From Aestuariibacter sp. GS-14 (GTDB lineage: Bacteria; Pseudomonadota; Gammaproteobacteria; Enterobacterales; Alteromonadaceae), in NCBI RefSeq assembly GCF_006494365.1, contig NZ_VHIP01000001.1, positions 124,001-188,000 of the forward strand: a stretch of DNA of 64,000 nt. Reading direction: 5' to 3'. The notes under the pieces were generated by a model. It ran no database searches and had not been told where the DNA came from. It saw only the letters and a program-made list of their open reading frames with translations. Both the position numbers and the translations under genes were made by a program. Of the stretch, positions 8,753 to 17,248 are shown piece by piece; position 1 is the first letter of the stretch; each line of letters opens with the position of its first letter.

Positions 8753-10882
8753 ATGTTCATTAATGTCAACCGACAAATGTCGACGCTAGCAGTAGCTATA
8801 TCCCTAGCACTACTTCCTCACGCAGCCCAGTCACAAACGACTGAAATGCCGAAAGAAGATAATGGGACTATTGAGAAAATTCAGGTTACCGCGACAAAGC
8901 GAGCTACCGAAGAGCAAACCACAGGTATCGCTATGGTGGTACTCGATGATAAAGCGTTGAAAGACTCGGGCGTAACTGAGCTTAACGACTTAGCCAACGT
9001 CGCCCCAACATTGAACATTGCTCAGAATAACGACAACACCCTCATCACCATACGTGGCGTATCTAGCCGCGATTACTCTGAAACGGGTGATCCTGCAGTT
9101 GCGGTCAGTATTGACAACTTTTACCTCCAGGACTCCAAAGGCCTTAATGCGGCAATTTTTGATATCCAACAAGTGGAAGTATTGCGCGGACCTCAAGGCA
9201 CTCTGCATGGAAGAAATGCAACAGCCGGCGCGGTCAACATGATTACAGCAAAACCAACATTCGCCAAAGAATACCGGGCAAGTGTTGATGTTGGTAATTA
9301 TGACACCGTTGATACCGAGTTAATGGCAAATATCCCCGTTAATGATGAACTTGCTGTGCGTGTTGCAGGTATCTTCCGTGACACTGATGGCTATCGCGAT
9401 AACGGATTAGCTGAAAACGGCGATGCAAAACAAGAAATGGCCGGCCGTATACATGTTAGATACGAACCAAGTGAAGATTTTTCTGCCTTATTAACTGCTG
9501 AACTTGTTGATGTCGATGGCACAGGCTCAGTACTCAAAGGTATTTCCTATGAAGACATCAATAGTGATGGTACTTTGCAGTTAGGTGACGATAAAAAATG
9601 GGACCTCAATAATCAGGGCGTCCTGAATATTAAAACGCAAACGTTCCGTTGGGAGTTTAACTATAACCTTAACGACTATACAGTGAGTTATTTAGGTGGT
9701 AACCGGAACCTGGAGTTTGATCGCAATAACGACCAGGACGGCGGAACAAACGCCGGTTGGGGATTTAAACAAGGTTCAGAAGTCGACACAGTCAATCATG
9801 AAGTTCGTTTAACGTCTAACTTAAATGGCCCTTTTAACTTCCAAACAGGATTATATTATTTTGACCAAGAAGGCAAAGGACCAGCTTATTTCCAACTTGA
9901 TGTCGGTGCCGATGAACCTCTTGATATCTATACCTTTGATTATGTTACAACCTCTGAATCAAAGGCCGTTTTCCTCCAGTCTACGTTTGATATTACGGAC
10001 GATCTAATGTTCGAATCAGGTATTCGTTATACCGATGATAAAAAAACACAAACGGGTCAGGCTGATGTCGGTACGGGCACTTTCTCACAAGTTGATAATG
10101 CATTTTCCGATGATGAAGTTACCTGGCACCTGGGATTAAACTGGACACAGTCTGATGATCACTTCTTTTACGCCAAAATAGACCGTGGCTACAAGGCGGG
10201 TGGATTCAAAGATACCTCATCATATACCTCAGAAGAGATTTTGGCTTATGAAGTCGGCTCTAAGAGTTTCCTGCTCGATAACACCATGCAGTTGAATTCA
10301 AGTGTTTTCTACTATGACTACACTGACTTACAGGTGCAACAGACCAACCCTGACACAGGCGTAGCACAGGTATATAACGCAGGTGAAGCCAGCATTTATG
10401 GTGCTGAGCTAGACATGAAATACCGTCCTACCAAGCAGGATAATGTCACACTCAACTTATCTTTGCTGAAAGCAGAGTATGATGATTTTTGCACAGTTAG
10501 CTCTTCTACCTGTCCTTCTGAAAACGATTACAGCGGCAATGAACTACCACAGGCTCCGTCTTTTGCAGCGGCCTTTGGATATTCACATGATTTCGTGTTT
10601 GAAAACTCTCTGTTGACTGCAAAATTTCAAACACGATACCAAGGTGAAAACTACTTTAGTTATCGAAACATCGCTACGGAATATCAGGAAGCTTACACAA
10701 AATCAGATCTTATTCTGAAGTACTCTATCGACGGCTCGGCCTTTGAATACAGTGCCTATGTCCGCAATATCGAGGATCAGAAAATTCTGACATTGTCGGA
10801 AGAAGCAGGCTACGCTGGCGGATATCTTGTGCAATTTGCAGCACCACGAACCTTTGGCGTAAAAGTCACCTACGAGTATTAA
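8753..10882 (+). CDS. TonB-dependent outer-membrane receptor
   Basis: A 709-residue receptor expected to import the substrate of the locus across the outer membrane. A signal peptide (to about HAAQSQ) is followed by a TonB-box-like IEKIQVTATKR, a plug domain with QQVEVLRGPQGTLHGRNA, a 22-strand type barrel, and a C-terminal strand ending GVKVTYEY with the usual terminal aromatic residue. I chose the ATG at 8753 because GGAG lies 9 bp before it; a GTG at 8738 is less likely. It is transcribed divergently from the seven-gene operon, and LacI-type sites lie on both sides of the shared spacer. The substrate is not readable from sequence; a glycoside or oligosaccharide is inferred from the neighbours. 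Confidence 0.93.
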   Translation: MFINVNRQMSTLAVAISLALLPHAAQSQTTEMPKEDNGTIEKIQVTATKRATEEQTTGIAMVVLDDKALKDSGVTELNDLANVAPTLNIAQNNDNTLITIRGVSSRDYSETGDPAVAVSIDNFYLQDSKGLNAAIFDIQQVEVLRGPQGTLHGRNATAGAVNMITAKPTFAKEYRASVDVGNYDTVDTELMANIPVNDELAVRVAGIFRDTDGYRDNGLAENGDAKQEMAGRIHVRYEPSEDFSALLTAELVDVDGTGSVLKGISYEDINSDGTLQLGDDKKWDLNNQGVLNIKTQTFRWEFNYNLNDYTVSYLGGNRNLEFDRNNDQDGGTNAGWGFKQGSEVDTVNHEVRLTSNLNGPFNFQTGLYYFDQEGKGPAYFQLDVGADEPLDIYTFDYVTTSESKAVFLQSTFDITDDLMFESGIRYTDDKKTQTGQADVGTGTFSQVDNAFSDDEVTWHLGLNWTQSDDHFFYAKIDRGYKAGGFKDTSSYTSEEILAYEVGSKSFLLDNTMQLNSSVFYYDYTDLQVQQTNPDTGVAQVYNAGEASIYGAELDMKYRPTKQDNVTLNLSLLKAEYDDFCTVSSSTCPSENDYSGNELPQAPSFAAAFGYSHDFVFENSLLTAKFQTRYQGENYFSYRNIATEYQEAYTKSDLILKYSIDGSAFEYSAYVRNIEDQKILTLSEEAGYAGGYLVQFAAPRTFGVKVTYEY

Positions 10883-10904
10883 TTTTAGTAATTTAGATAC
10901 CAGA

Positions 10905-10920
10905 ATGTAAACGTTTGTTG
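10905..10920. promoter_or_regulatory. LacI-type operator before the regulator gene
   Basis: AATGTAAACGTTTGTTG carries the left half-site TGTAAAC and the centre CG of the site at 8712-8727, with a weaker right half. It lies about 80 bp before the GTG start of the LacI-family gene, consistent with autoregulation. Confidence 0.55.
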
Positions 10921-10999
10921 GAAATCTGAAATATGCGCTTTTTATTCTGAATCAGGATGATTAACATAGGCAGATCTCCAACAAAACAGGTAATAGCCG

Positions 11000-12004
11000 G
11001 TGGCTAATATTAAGGATATAGCTGAACACGCGGGAGTGTCCATTGCGACGGTTTCCAGAACCCTGAGAGAACCGCACAAGGTAAAACCCGAAACTGCCAA
11101 GAAAGTCATGGAAGCAGTAGACTCGTTGTCTTATAGAACGAACATGCTGGCAAGTGGCTTAAGAACACAACGTTCTGACTCAGTCATCGTGGCGGTACCA
11201 GATATTTCCAACCCGTTTACTTCTGGATTTGTACAGGGCATTGAAAATATAGCGCGTGAAAATGGCATCAAGGTGATGCTTGGTATTACAGAAGGTAAAC
11301 AGGAACTACTCGACCGGCATTACGCCATGGTCGCAGGTAAACAGGCTGATGGCATGATTATTCTCGATACGAATATCCCGGGCCCGGTGAAGCACTTAGA
11401 TGTGCAAACGTCACCTACACCGGTCATATTAGCTTGTGAATATAATAGCAACGCGCAATTACCGCGCGTACGGTTTGACAATATCGAAGCTGCTGCACTG
11501 GCAGCAGATCATATTGCTAAACTGGGCCATACCAAAGTTGCCTGTGTAGGTGGTGTAGCCTCACTCCAAATGAGCAGAGACCGCCAAAAAGGGTTTCGGT
11601 TGGGGTTGAGAAGACAAGGGATCATAATCAACGAAACACTTTTTGTTGAAGGTGGTTATACCCTTGAGTCGGGCGCTAAGGCAACCAAATACCTGTTATC
11701 TCTGGATATTCCATTTACAGCCATCTTGTGCGAAAACGATGAAATGGCGATAGGAGTCATTCATACACTGGCGAAAGCAGGAATTAGAGTTCCTGAAGAT
11801 GTCAGCGTTACTGGAATGGATAATTTGCGTTATGCAGAATATGCCAATCCAGGACTTACTTCTGTCGCTCTTCCCTCTTCGTTAGTGGGCGAACAAGCGA
11901 TGCGGTTGATGTTAGATTATTACATTGATCCGGCATCTTCAGTACGAGAAGTCGTATTGGGTCATGAACTTGTCATCCGCAACAGCACCGCGCATATAAA
12001 TTAA
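11000..12004 (+). CDS. LacI/GalR-family transcription regulator
   Basis: A 334-residue regulator. The N-terminal helix-turn-helix ANIKDIAEHAGVSIATVSRT is textbook LacI, followed by the hinge region and a periplasmic-binding-protein-like ligand domain. The start is GTG with ACAGG upstream. It follows the TonB receptor by 117 bp and precedes the exported TIM-barrel gene. The palindromes at 8515, 8712 and 10905 are its probable operators, which makes it the local repressor, relieved by a sugar-like inducer. The ligand is unknown. Confidence 0.95.
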   Translation: MANIKDIAEHAGVSIATVSRTLREPHKVKPETAKKVMEAVDSLSYRTNMLASGLRTQRSDSVIVAVPDISNPFTSGFVQGIENIARENGIKVMLGITEGKQELLDRHYAMVAGKQADGMIILDTNIPGPVKHLDVQTSPTPVILACEYNSNAQLPRVRFDNIEAAALAADHIAKLGHTKVACVGGVASLQMSRDRQKGFRLGLRRQGIIINETLFVEGGYTLESGAKATKYLLSLDIPFTAILCENDEMAIGVIHTLAKAGIRVPEDVSVTGMDNLRYAEYANPGLTSVALPSSLVGEQAMRLMLDYYIDPASSVREVVLGHELVIRNSTAHIN

Positions 12005-12068
12005 TGCCCCTAAACCAACAACCGGACTGACCACTTGTAAGTTAGTTCGTTGGAGTTAGGAGTTAACC

Positions 12069-12986
12069 TTGAAACGTCGAGAATTTATCAAGGCATTATC
12101 ATGCTTGGCGGCGGCGTCTTACGCTGCCCCCTCAATGGCCTTAGGACGTGAATACTATTCAAAACCTGGCCTGCAACTATTTACCGTCATGAAGTTGCTG
12201 GATGCGGATTTTAGCGGCACTTTACAAAAAGTATCTGAAATCGGATATCGCAAAGTAGAGACCATGGGCTCATTTAACCTGGAACCTACTCAGTTAAAAG
12301 CGCAACTAGACGAATTTGGCCTGAAAACGTATTCCCAGCATCTGATGCCTGGAAATTTATATGAATCGTTCTCAAAGTATAACCGCGGCCTTATCAGTTG
12401 GGATGAAATCATTAAGATATTCATCGCAGCATTTGATTTTAACCGGGTCGACGCATTCGTAAGCGAAGCTATAGAACGCGCGCAAGTTTTAGGTCAAAAA
12501 TACATAGTCTGGCAGCTTAACTGGCAAGAATCCTATGGTTTAGCCGAAGTTAAACAACACATCAAAGCGTTTCATCTTGCCGGAGAACTCTGTGCGCAAG
12601 CAGGGATGAAGTTTGCCCTGCACAACCATAATCATGAATTTGCGCCGCTTGATAACAGCACTGCATACGACCTGATGGTGCAGGAAACTAACCCAGACCA
12701 TGTGAAACTTCAAATGGATTTCATGTGGGCAAGTTTTGCTGGTGTTGATCCTGTGAAATACCTTGAGCGATACCCTACCAGATACCGCCTTGTGCATCTT
12801 AAAGACCACGATAAAAAGGGAAAAATCGTTTTGCCTGGTCATGGCGTTGAAGACTTTGGGCGCTTATTAAAAGCCAGCCAAATAGCCGGCGTTGAACATG
12901 CTTATTTCGAGTTTGATCAACCAGTCAAACCTTTAGAAGAAATAACCCAAGCTTACGACTTTCTATCTAAGGTCCCACGCCGGTAA
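12069..12986 (+). CDS. Tat-exported sugar isomerase/epimerase-like TIM-barrel protein
   Basis: A 305-residue protein of the xylose-isomerase-like TIM-barrel superfamily with a twin-arginine leader (MKRREFIKALSCLAAAS), so it should act in the periplasm. Likely metal ligands are found in HNHNHEF (185-191), MDFMW (Asp217), HLKDHD (His243) and Glu281. Relatives include epimerases and the 3-keto-glycoside lyases and C-glycoside deglycosidases that follow a GMC dehydrogenase. Because the Tat-routed GMC pair is in the same locus, I infer work on an oxidised glycoside in the periplasm. The gene lies 64 bp after the LacI-type regulator and may be co-transcribed with it. Confidence 0.88.
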   Translation: MKRREFIKALSCLAAASYAAPSMALGREYYSKPGLQLFTVMKLLDADFSGTLQKVSEIGYRKVETMGSFNLEPTQLKAQLDEFGLKTYSQHLMPGNLYESFSKYNRGLISWDEIIKIFIAAFDFNRVDAFVSEAIERAQVLGQKYIVWQLNWQESYGLAEVKQHIKAFHLAGELCAQAGMKFALHNHNHEFAPLDNSTAYDLMVQETNPDHVKLQMDFMWASFAGVDPVKYLERYPTRYRLVHLKDHDKKGKIVLPGHGVEDFGRLLKASQIAGVEHAYFEFDQPVKPLEEITQAYDFLSKVPRR

Positions 12987-12995
12987 CCGAATGCG

Positions 12996-13053
12996 TCAGG
13001 TAGTTCAACCTGCATAGCACCGTATTGCTATCGCAAACACGTTAACTACCTGA
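12996..13053. repeat. large inverted repeat after the TIM-barrel gene
   Basis: TCAGGTAGTT (12996-13005) is repeated exactly as AACTACCTGA (13044-13053), with an inner stem TAGCA/TGCTA (13015-13019 with 13026-13030). It would fold as a two-tier hairpin in RNA. No T-run follows, so it is a possible factor-dependent terminator or mRNA 3' stabiliser between the LacI set and the hydantoinase operon. Confidence 0.5.
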
Positions 13054-13129
13054 CCACCTGCGGTTATTGCCGTTATAAAAACTGTAAATCACCGGTTTGA
13101 TTCTCAATTTCAGACCGGAGGGCACTGCT

Positions 13130-13249
13130 GTGCCCGAATTTAGGCACGAGCATGAAATAACCGATGAAAGCGATGCCTCACGGCAACGCTTGAAGGAAAG
13201 TAATTCGCTTTTATTTGAAACGGGTATAACCCAAAACACTCTGCATTAG
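13130..13249 (+). CDS. possible 39-residue leader protein before the hydantoinase operon
   Basis: A 40-codon frame starts with GTG at 13130, ends in TAG at 13247-13249, and has a strong Shine-Dalgarno GGAGGG at 13117-13122. The product is hydrophilic (EFRHEHEITDESDASRQR in the middle) with no membrane segment. It ends 21 bp before the hyuA-like start. I recognise no family. It could be a small protein, a translated leader, or chance. Confidence 0.3.
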   Translation: MPEFRHEHEITDESDASRQRLKESNSLLFETGITQNTLH

Positions 13250-13270
13250 CACAGAGGCAAGGAGACAATT

Positions 13271-15331
13271 ATGGCTTACCGATTAGGTGTAGATGTAGGG
13301 GGAACCTTCACGGACCTCCTTTTAATAAACGAAGAAACCGGTGAGAAGTTCACCGCTAAGGTACCTTCAACCCCGCAGGACTCCTCTATTGGTGTTCTCA
13401 ATGGGGTAAATCGAATCTGTGAGGAATCTGGCGTTGATCCTAAGAAAATAAAACGCGTAATGCACGGAACAACCGTAGCAACCAATGCGGTTTTAACCGG
13501 CAAAGGCGCTAATGTTGGTCTGGTGACCACAGCAGGATACGAACAGATATTGCAGGTAGCACGTTCTTATTGCCCTGGCGGTCTGGGTGGCTGGGTTAAC
13601 TATGTCAAACGCCCATTGTTGGCGCCGCTCACTAATACCATTGGTGCAACGGGCCGTATTGATGCCAAAGGTAACATCGTCACTGAACTGGATACCGATA
13701 AGTTGCGTCAGGATCTTATCAGGCTGAAAGCAAAAACGTCGTTGGAAGCACTTACTATTTGCTTTATCAACTCTTACATTAACCCAGCCCAGGAACAACA
13801 GGCGCGTGACATTGCGGCGGAAATTTTTACCGAGATTCCGATTTCCATATCCAGTGAAGTAGTGCCGGAAATGCAGGAGTATGAGCGCACAGAAACCACG
13901 GTAGTGAATTCTTTTGTTCGCCCTGAAGTGTCGCGCTATGTACACAATCTGAGCCAGTCTCTTGAAGAGAAAATGGGGAAAGACGTTCAACTGTCTATAT
14001 TACGTTCTGATGGCGGCCTCGCCTCAACAAGAAGTGCCGCAGACTCACCGGTTAACCTGCTAATGTCAGGCCCGGCTGGCGGCGTTGCCGGTGCAACCTA
14101 TTTTTGTAGTCGCGCCGGATACAACGATATTCTGACCTTTGATATGGGCGGCACCTCAACAGACGTTGCGTTGATTCAGGATGCTAAAGCCATGGTGCGC
14201 CGCGAGACTATCGTGGGTGATGTGCGTGTGCGCGCTCCATCAGTTGATATTCGTACGGTTGGGGCTGGTGGTGGCTCAATTGCGTTTGTTCCCGAATTAA
14301 CCAAAGCGTTGCGAGTGGGTCCTGAGTCCGCTGGCGCGGTGCCCGGCCCTGCCTGTTATTTAAAAGGTGGTGAAGAACCCACAGTCTGTGATGCAAACGT
14401 GGTGTTGGGTTACCTGCCCTCCGATGCGCAACTTGGCGGCAAGATGACAATAAGTCGCGAAGCCTCTGAAAAAGCAGTTAAAAAAGTAGCTGATGCCATG
14501 GGCATTGACATTATGACGGCTGCTGAAGGGATCATTGAGATTGTTAACGAAGCCATGTTTGGCGCACTGCGTTTGGTTTCTGTTGAACAAGGCTATGACC
14601 CACGTAACTTTGCCTTAGTAGGTTTTGGCGGTGCCGGTCCACTACATGCTAATGCACTGGGGATTTTATCCAACGCCTGGCCAGTAATTGTGCCGCCGGG
14701 CCCCGGTGTACTGTGCGCCTATGGTGATGCGACTACGCAAGTACAGGATGAAGCATCGCGAACTTACCTGACACAGGCATCATCGCTGGATAAAGCCACG
14801 CTTCTGAGCGATCTGACAGCGCTGAAAGATAAAGCCAGTGAAACCTTACTGGCAGATGATATTCCGGTTGAGCAGCATGAAGTAACCTATCAGGCCGATC
14901 TGCGTTATGTGGGTCAGGCGTTCCAGATTACAGTCAACTTTACTGAAGCTGAACTGCAATCGCAGGGCGTTAGCCTACTCACTGAGCAGTTCGATAAAGA
15001 ACACGAACAGTTGTTTAGTTTCAAGCTGGAAGATGGTCACGAAATTCTCATGATCCGTGCGGTGTCTAAAGTGAAAAGTCAGTCATTGGAAATTGTAAGC
15101 AACGCCAACAGCGCCAATACCCTGGCAGACTGTAAGATTTCTGATACGCGCTTTTACTACAGCGGCCAATGGCATGACGCGGTGATTTACAATCGCGCAA
15201 TGCTTCACGAAAACCTCATTGTGGTAGGTCCTGCCATTATCAGTGAAATGGACTCAACCACGGTCATTCTGCCAGACCATCAGGCTAAAACCGATGCCGT
15301 TGGTAACTTATTGATCACCCCTGTTGAGTAG
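13271..15331 (+). CDS. hydantoinase/oxoprolinase family subunit A (HyuA; acetone carboxylase beta-like)
   Basis: A 686-residue ATP-dependent enzyme subunit. The N-terminus RLGVDVGGTFTDLLL and the later FDMGGTSTDVALI are the two phosphate loops of the actin-like ATPase fold in HyuA proteins; MSGPAGGVAGATYF and VGAGGGSIAF are also typical. Relatives use ATP to open cyclic amides (N-methylhydantoin, 5-oxoproline, caprolactam) or to carboxylate ketones. It is followed 9 bp later by the B subunit and then by an isochorismatase-fold amidohydrolase. That order recalls the N-methylhydantoinase plus N-carbamoylsarcosine amidase route, so a cyclic ureide or lactam is the best guess. Start ATG has AAGGAG upstream. 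Confidence 0.92.
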   Translation: MAYRLGVDVGGTFTDLLLINEETGEKFTAKVPSTPQDSSIGVLNGVNRICEESGVDPKKIKRVMHGTTVATNAVLTGKGANVGLVTTAGYEQILQVARSYCPGGLGGWVNYVKRPLLAPLTNTIGATGRIDAKGNIVTELDTDKLRQDLIRLKAKTSLEALTICFINSYINPAQEQQARDIAAEIFTEIPISISSEVVPEMQEYERTETTVVNSFVRPEVSRYVHNLSQSLEEKMGKDVQLSILRSDGGLASTRSAADSPVNLLMSGPAGGVAGATYFCSRAGYNDILTFDMGGTSTDVALIQDAKAMVRRETIVGDVRVRAPSVDIRTVGAGGGSIAFVPELTKALRVGPESAGAVPGPACYLKGGEEPTVCDANVVLGYLPSDAQLGGKMTISREASEKAVKKVADAMGIDIMTAAEGIIEIVNEAMFGALRLVSVEQGYDPRNFALVGFGGAGPLHANALGILSNAWPVIVPPGPGVLCAYGDATTQVQDEASRTYLTQASSLDKATLLSDLTALKDKASETLLADDIPVEQHEVTYQADLRYVGQAFQITVNFTEAELQSQGVSLLTEQFDKEHEQLFSFKLEDGHEILMIRAVSKVKSQSLEIVSNANSANTLADCKISDTRFYYSGQWHDAVIYNRAMLHENLIVVGPAIISEMDSTTVILPDHQAKTDAVGNLLITPVE

Positions 15332-15340
15332 GAGAGACAC

Positions 15341-17206
15341 ATGTCAGCTAGAATTATTGAAACAAACAATACACCGTTTACCTCACCTGACGTCCCTGGC
15401 GTAACGGTCGACCTTATTGAAAACGCATTGCGCAATGCCCGTGAAGAAATGGATGCGGTACTGTTCAGAACCGCCATGTCACCGGGGATCCGCGAGCAAG
15501 GCGATTGCTTTCCGATGATTGCAAACCGTGATGGCAAAATGGTCGTCGGTCAGTTTGGTTCTTTTATCCGCCCTTTTTTAGAGGTGTATGAAGCCGATAT
15601 TGAAGAAGGCGATATCATTCTTACCAACGACCCTTATATGTGTAATGCAGCGGTTTCTCACCTACCCGACTGGCTTGTACTGGTGCCGGTATTTAAAGAT
15701 GGGCGACTAATTGCCTGGACGTCGATGTTTGGTCATATGTCTGACAATGGCGGTATGGTGCCGGGTTCGATGCCGATTGAAGCAACCAACATCTTCCAGG
15801 AAGGTGTGCGTATTCCCCCCACCAAGCTGTATAAGAAAGGTCAGTTACAAAGCGATTTGCTGGAGCTTATTTTACACAATGTAAGAACACCACAGTGGAA
15901 CCGCTTTGACTTAAACGCCTTGGTTGCTGCCTGTAACACCGCTTCGCGTCGCTGTGTGGAAATTGCAGAACGTTTTGGTGACGATGTGTTTAACACTACG
16001 ATGGACGTCATGTTAAAACGTAACTTTGATGCTATGGAACATATCATCCGCAATTTTATCCCAGAAGAGCCACGTACCTTCACCGATTACCTTTGTGATG
16101 ATGGCATGGGCATGGGTCCATATAAGATTCAATGCAAAATGTGGCGCGAAGAGTCCAAGGTCTTTTTCGACTTTGATGGCACCGATCCTCAGGCGCAAAG
16201 TTCGGTTAACTTCTTTATGAATGAAGACATGTTCAAAATGTTCTTCGGTTCTTTTACCATTAACGTGGTCGACCCGCAAATTGTCTTCAATGACGGATTT
16301 TATGATCTGGTTGAAGTACGCATTCCTCAGGGCAGTCTGTTAAAACCAAATTATCCTGCAGCCTTATCTGGTCGTACCCACGCGCTTGGGCGTATTTTTG
16401 ACATTCTTGGTGCCTTGCTCGGTATGGGCGCGCCAGAGCAACTGCTCAACGCAGCGGGCTTCTCTGATTCACCGCACCTGTTCTACTCAGGTTACGATGA
16501 CAAAGGCGAATGGTTCCAATTGTTCCAAATTGGCTTTGGCGGCATTCCGGGTCGGCCTGTGGGCGATGGACCAGACGGTCATTCCTTATGGCCAGGTTTC
16601 ACCAACGTCCCTAACGAATTTATTGAATCGTATTTCCCACTGCGTGTTGAGCGTTACGAGACCATCCCGGATTCAGGCGGTGCTGGTTTGCATCGCGGCG
16701 GTAACGGCCTGAGTGTGGCATATCACTTCCTGTGTGATGGTGAAATTGGTATTCACGATGACCGCTGGTTAACTTACCCCTGGGGTGTGTTGGGAGGAAA
16801 ACCCGGTGCCCGCTCCACTAAGAAGATGGTACGTTCAGACGGCACTGTCGAATGGCTGCCCGCGAAAAAAGAAGGCATTAAAGTACAAGCCGGTGATGTG
16901 CTGTACTTCAATACCTGGGGTGGAGCTGGTTGGGGTGATCCGCTTAAACGCGACCCTCAATTAGTGAAAGATGATGTTGATCGTAATTTAGTTACCATTG
17001 AAGGTGCTAAAAACTATGGTGTCATCATTACCAGTAACGGCGAGGTGGATGTAGAAGCAACAACTGCATTACGTGCGTCTATGGCTAGTGAAAGACCCGA
17101 TGAACTCCCCCTCTTTGACGGCGGTAACGACATCGAAACGCTTCGCGCAAATTGCGAAAAAGAAACGGGTTTACCCGCACCCGTGGCCCCTGTATTCATT
17201 AAATAA
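15341..17206 (+). CDS. hydantoinase/oxoprolinase family subunit B (HyuB; acetone carboxylase alpha-like)
   Basis: A 621-residue partner of the A subunit with the HyuB domain along nearly its full length. ILTNDPYMCNAAVSHLPDW and MFGHMSDNGGMVPGS keep the His and Asp positions that bind the metal in the family, although the usual GGTH and HADIGG wordings are altered. ERYETIPDSGGAGLHRGGNG is a strong family signature. The two subunits would form one ATP-dependent amidohydrolase or carboxylase. The altered motif wording suggests a distinct subfamily rather than standard 5-oxoprolinase. It sits 9 bp after subunit A and is clearly co-transcribed. Confidence 0.92.
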   Translation: MSARIIETNNTPFTSPDVPGVTVDLIENALRNAREEMDAVLFRTAMSPGIREQGDCFPMIANRDGKMVVGQFGSFIRPFLEVYEADIEEGDIILTNDPYMCNAAVSHLPDWLVLVPVFKDGRLIAWTSMFGHMSDNGGMVPGSMPIEATNIFQEGVRIPPTKLYKKGQLQSDLLELILHNVRTPQWNRFDLNALVAACNTASRRCVEIAERFGDDVFNTTMDVMLKRNFDAMEHIIRNFIPEEPRTFTDYLCDDGMGMGPYKIQCKMWREESKVFFDFDGTDPQAQSSVNFFMNEDMFKMFFGSFTINVVDPQIVFNDGFYDLVEVRIPQGSLLKPNYPAALSGRTHALGRIFDILGALLGMGAPEQLLNAAGFSDSPHLFYSGYDDKGEWFQLFQIGFGGIPGRPVGDGPDGHSLWPGFTNVPNEFIESYFPLRVERYETIPDSGGAGLHRGGNGLSVAYHFLCDGEIGIHDDRWLTYPWGVLGGKPGARSTKKMVRSDGTVEWLPAKKEGIKVQAGDVLYFNTWGGAGWGDPLKRDPQLVKDDVDRNLVTIEGAKNYGVIITSNGEVDVEATTALRASMASERPDELPLFDGGNDIETLRANCEKETGLPAPVAPVFIK

Positions 17207-17216
17207 CTATGTAAAT

Positions 17217-17238
17217 GGAGCATGCGCAAGCATGCTCC
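17217..17238 (+). promoter_or_regulatory. GCAA-tetraloop hairpin touching the Shine-Dalgarno of the amidohydrolase gene
   Basis: GGAGCATGC and GCATGCTCC pair perfectly (9 bp) around GCAA, a GNRA tetraloop. The stem ends one base before AGGAG (17239-17243), which serves the ATG at 17249. Such a stable hairpin can protect the upstream hyuAB mRNA 3' end or tune translation of the next gene. Confidence 0.55.
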
Positions 17239-17248
17239 AGGAGTTTTT

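Noticed and set aside
13493-13990. A 165-codon open frame on the minus strand inside the hyuA-like gene
   Set aside because: It lies fully inside a well-supported gene and has no recognisable domain or start signal.
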